Of a stretch of 15,697 nucleotides of DNA, positions 14,086-15,697 are shown one piece after another. This stretch comes from Candidatus Aminicenantota bacterium. Lineage in GTDB: Bacteria; Acidobacteriota; Aminicenantia; UBA2199. The stretch covers positions 1-15,697 of the forward strand of contig JAOZTV010000004.1 in NCBI GenBank assembly GCA_029939015.1. The letters are read 5' to 3'. Made by a program: the position numbers and the translations under genes. A model generated the notes under the pieces. It was not told where the DNA came from and ran no database searches. It saw only the letters and a program-made list of their open reading frames with translations. Numbering within the stretch: the stretch's first letter is position 1; the number at the start of each line of letters is the position of its first letter.

Positions 14086-15489
14086 ATGTTAGATAAATCA
14101 ATTTTTAGAGAATACGATATCCGTGGAATAGTAGAAACTCAATTACAAAAAGAGGAAGTAATCGCAATTGCATCAGCCTATGCAACGGTATTTAAAAGAG
14201 AAAACAAAAAAACAATAGCACTTGGAATGGACGGAAGAGAAAGTTCAGAATGGATAAAAAAACTTACAGCAGATACTCTTGCCTCCTTTGGTTTAAAAAT
14301 AATTGATATTGGATTAGTTCCAACTCCATTAATGTATTATGCAGTTTTTAAATTTGATATGGATGGTGGCCTTATTGTAACAGCATCTCATAATCCAGGG
14401 GAATATAATGGTTTTAAAGCATTAATTGGAAAACAAGCAACTTCCGGAGTTCAGGTACAGGAAATATATGAGATAGGTGTAAGTGGTAAATTTGCAGATA
14501 AAGATGAAGTAAATGGTTCTATTACAAAAAAAGAAATCATCAATGACTATATTGACTATATAAATAATGACTTGAAAATAGACAAAAAAATAAAGGTTGT
14601 CATTGATAGCGGAAATGGAACAGGTGGCATAACAGCCCTTCCCCTTTATAAAGAGCTTGGAGCTGAAGTTATTGATATATTTACAGAAGTTGATGGAAGT
14701 TTCCCTAACCATCATCCAGACCCTACAAAAGTAAAAAATCTACAGGATCTTATAAGGACAGTTAAAGAAAATGATGCTGATATTGGAATAGGATTTGATG
14801 GAGATGCTGATAGAATTGGAGTAGTTGACAAAAAAGGTAATATCCTCTGGGGCGATATGATGATGATAATTTTTGCAAAAGAAATATTAAAATCCATGCC
14901 TGGAAGTACATTTATTTCAGAGGTTAAGGCATCAGAAGTTATGTATGAAGAAATAAAAAAAATGGGTGGAAAACCAATAATGTGGAAGACAGGACATTCA
15001 TTGATAAAGAAAAAGATAATTGAAACAGGAGCAGTTCTTGCCGGAGAGGTAAGTGGACACATGTTCTTTAACGACAGATGGTTTGGTTTTGATGATGCTG
15101 TTTATACAGGAGCAAGACTCATTGAAATACTTTCAAATTCAGACTTAACATTAACTGATATGATTAAATCTCTACCGCCGGTTGTTAATACACCCGAAAT
15201 AAGGGTTGACTCAACAGAAGAAGCAAAATTTAAAATTGTTGACGGAGTAAGAGAATTTTTCAAGAAAGATTATGAAGTAATAGAAATTGATGGAGCAAGA
15301 GTAAAGTTTGAAAATGGATGGGCTTTGATAAGAGCATCAAATACTCAACCAGCAATGGTCATAAGGTTTGAAGCGGATACGAAAGAACATCTTGAAGAGA
15401 TTAAAGACATCTTTTATCCAGTGCTTGAGAAAGTGCAAGAAAAGGTGAATAAAGGCAGAGAGGCAAGGAGGCAGAGAGGCAATGAGTAA
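14086..15489 (+). CDS. manB: phosphomannomutase/phosphoglucomutase
   Basis: This 467-residue alpha-D-phosphohexomutase interconverts mannose-6-P/mannose-1-P and probably glucose-6-P/glucose-1-P, feeding nucleotide-sugar synthesis. All four domains are recognisable: 'FREYDIRGI' at the N-terminus, the phosphoserine loop 'TASHNPGEYNG' (Ser101), the metal loop DGDADR (238-243), the sugar-binding loop GEVSGH (320-325) and the phosphate-binding loop 'RASNTQP' (416-422). Length and motif order fit AlgC/ManB-type enzymes. AAGGAG lies 7 nt before the ATG. The last 11 residues, rich in Arg, Gly and Glu, are encoded by octamer repeats (15454-15485), so the natural C-terminus seems to have been extended or replaced by the repeat. 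It could serve the glycan pathway of the glycosyltransferases at 3548-5698, but that is inference. Confidence 0.94.
   Translation: MLDKSIFREYDIRGIVETQLQKEEVIAIASAYATVFKRENKKTIALGMDGRESSEWIKKLTADTLASFGLKIIDIGLVPTPLMYYAVFKFDMDGGLIVTASHNPGEYNGFKALIGKQATSGVQVQEIYEIGVSGKFADKDEVNGSITKKEIINDYIDYINNDLKIDKKIKVVIDSGNGTGGITALPLYKELGAEVIDIFTEVDGSFPNHHPDPTKVKNLQDLIRTVKENDADIGIGFDGDADRIGVVDKKGNILWGDMMMIIFAKEILKSMPGSTFISEVKASEVMYEEIKKMGGKPIMWKTGHSLIKKKIIETGAVLAGEVSGHMFFNDRWFGFDDAVYTGARLIEILSNSDLTLTDMIKSLPPVVNTPEIRVDSTEEAKFKIVDGVREFFKKDYEVIEIDGARVKFENGWALIRASNTQPAMVIRFEADTKEHLEEIKDIFYPVLEKVQEKVNKGREARRQRGNE
15454..15485 (+). repeat. left cluster of GGCARRDA octamer repeats
   Basis: Four consecutive 8-bp units, GGCAGAGA, GGCAAGGA, GGCAGAGA and GGCAATGA, also readable as two 16-bp units with one mismatch. 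The cluster is inside the 3' end of the phosphomutase gene and codes for its last residues. It is inverted relative to the cluster at 15551-15582; 15452-15467 pairs perfectly over 16 bp with 15569-15584. Confidence 0.85.
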
Positions 15490-15550
15490 AACAATACAAA
15501 AATCATTAGAAAAGCTCTCATTAAATAAACAGATATCTTTTAAGCCCTAC

Positions 15551-15582
15551 TACTTGCCTACTTGCCTACTTGCCTCTCTGCC
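15551..15582 (-). repeat. right cluster of octamer repeats, inverted
   Basis: On the plus strand three perfect TACTTGCC units are followed by TCTCTGCC. On the minus strand this reads GGCAGAGA and then GGCAAGTA three times, the same octamer family as the left cluster. Together the clusters bound a spacer of about 65 nt that has no gene and could form the loop of a large stem, possibly ending phosphomutase transcription or marking a dispersed genomic repeat. Confidence 0.85.
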
Positions 15583-15591
15583 TTAAAGAAA

Positions 15592-15697
15592 ATGGACTTA
15601 CTCTTTTTATTAAAAATAATTTTTCTGTCACTTGTACAGGGGATAAGTGAGTTTTTTCCTATTAGCTCATCTGGTCATCTGGTGATTTTTCAAAATA
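15592..15697 (+). CDS. uppP: undecaprenyl-diphosphatase UppP/BacA, N-terminal fragment cut by the window edge
   Basis: Thirty-five codons are visible. The sequence contains 'LSLVQGISEFFPISSSGHLV', the family's hallmark first region (usually 'a..QGltEflPiSSsGHL..'), whose conserved Glu and the Ser/His of 'SSSGHL' belong to the active site of the BacA-type phosphatase. UppP recycles undecaprenyl diphosphate to the monophosphate carrier used for peptidoglycan and surface glycans, and raises bacitracin tolerance. No good Shine-Dalgarno sequence precedes the ATG; only AAAG lies upstream, next to the repeat cluster. An in-frame TTG at 15562 lies inside the repeat and is unlikely to be the start. 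It is 102 bp after the phosphomutase gene on the same strand. Confidence 0.9.
   Translation, partial: MDLLFLLKIIFLSLVQGISEFFPISSSGHLVIFQN

Noticed and set aside
14422..15062. Minus-strand open frames opposite the phosphomutase gene
   Set aside because: They are antisense shadows of a well-conserved gene, with no recognisable protein features.
1..15697. CRISPR arrays, insertion sequences, phage genes, tRNA genes
   Set aside because: No spaced direct repeats of CRISPR type, transposase or phage reading frames, or tRNA-like sequences were seen; the octamer clusters have no spacers.

Overview
The window is AT-rich (about 30% GC by eye), tightly packed DNA from an anaerobic, probably motile bacterium with a Gram-negative-type envelope. 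The clues are a Tat-exported molybdenum oxidoreductase with iron-sulfur and NrfD-type membrane partners, a PilZ protein with a YcgR-like N-terminal half, DUF4388 and MshEN-type regulatory proteins, and envelope glycosylation genes. The lineage cannot be named from this sequence; the mix recalls Deltaproteobacteria, spirochaetes or related candidate phyla.

Layout. (1) Positions 224-3431, minus strand: a Cys-rich MshEN-domain protein and a secreted monothiol thioredoxin-like protein; then a MarR repressor with an alpha/beta hydrolase, driven by a clear promoter overlapped by a palindromic operator; then a DUF4388 protein with its own near-consensus promoter. (2) 3548-5698, plus strand: a GT4 and a GT2 glycosyltransferase. 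A membrane-anchored arylsulfotransferase-like beta-propeller (5707-6927, minus) converges on them, suggesting surface-glycan synthesis with possible sulfation. (3) 7084-13026, minus strand: a seven-gene sulfur-respiration operon, read from 13026 leftwards. It encodes a PsrA/PhsA-type molybdopterin subunit, a four-cluster ferredoxin subunit, an NrfD-type quinone-reactive subunit, two half-length YeeE/YedE sulfur-transport proteins, a membrane-anchored degenerate rhodanese, and a MerR regulator with a Cys-rich CW...CW tail. (4) 13303-15697, plus strand: a PilZ protein, a phosphomannomutase/phosphoglucomutase and the start of uppP (undecaprenyl-diphosphatase), which again point to envelope and glycan metabolism.

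Main points of interest. The rhodanese-like protein has Ser where the catalytic Cys should be. Its only cysteine is its very last residue, at the tip of a lysine-rich arm, an arrangement that recalls the C-terminal sulfur-carrying arms of SoxY and DsrC. With the reductase, transporters and Cys-rich MerR around it, I read the operon as a possible sulfane-sulfur uptake, hand-off, reduction and sensing module; this is inference. Two non-coding structures also stand out: a 65-nt imperfect hairpin with competing alternative pairings between the divergent sulfur operon and PilZ gene (13194-13258), and inverted clusters of an 8-bp repeat (consensus GGCARRDA) between the phosphomutase and uppP, one of which encodes the phosphomutase C-terminus.
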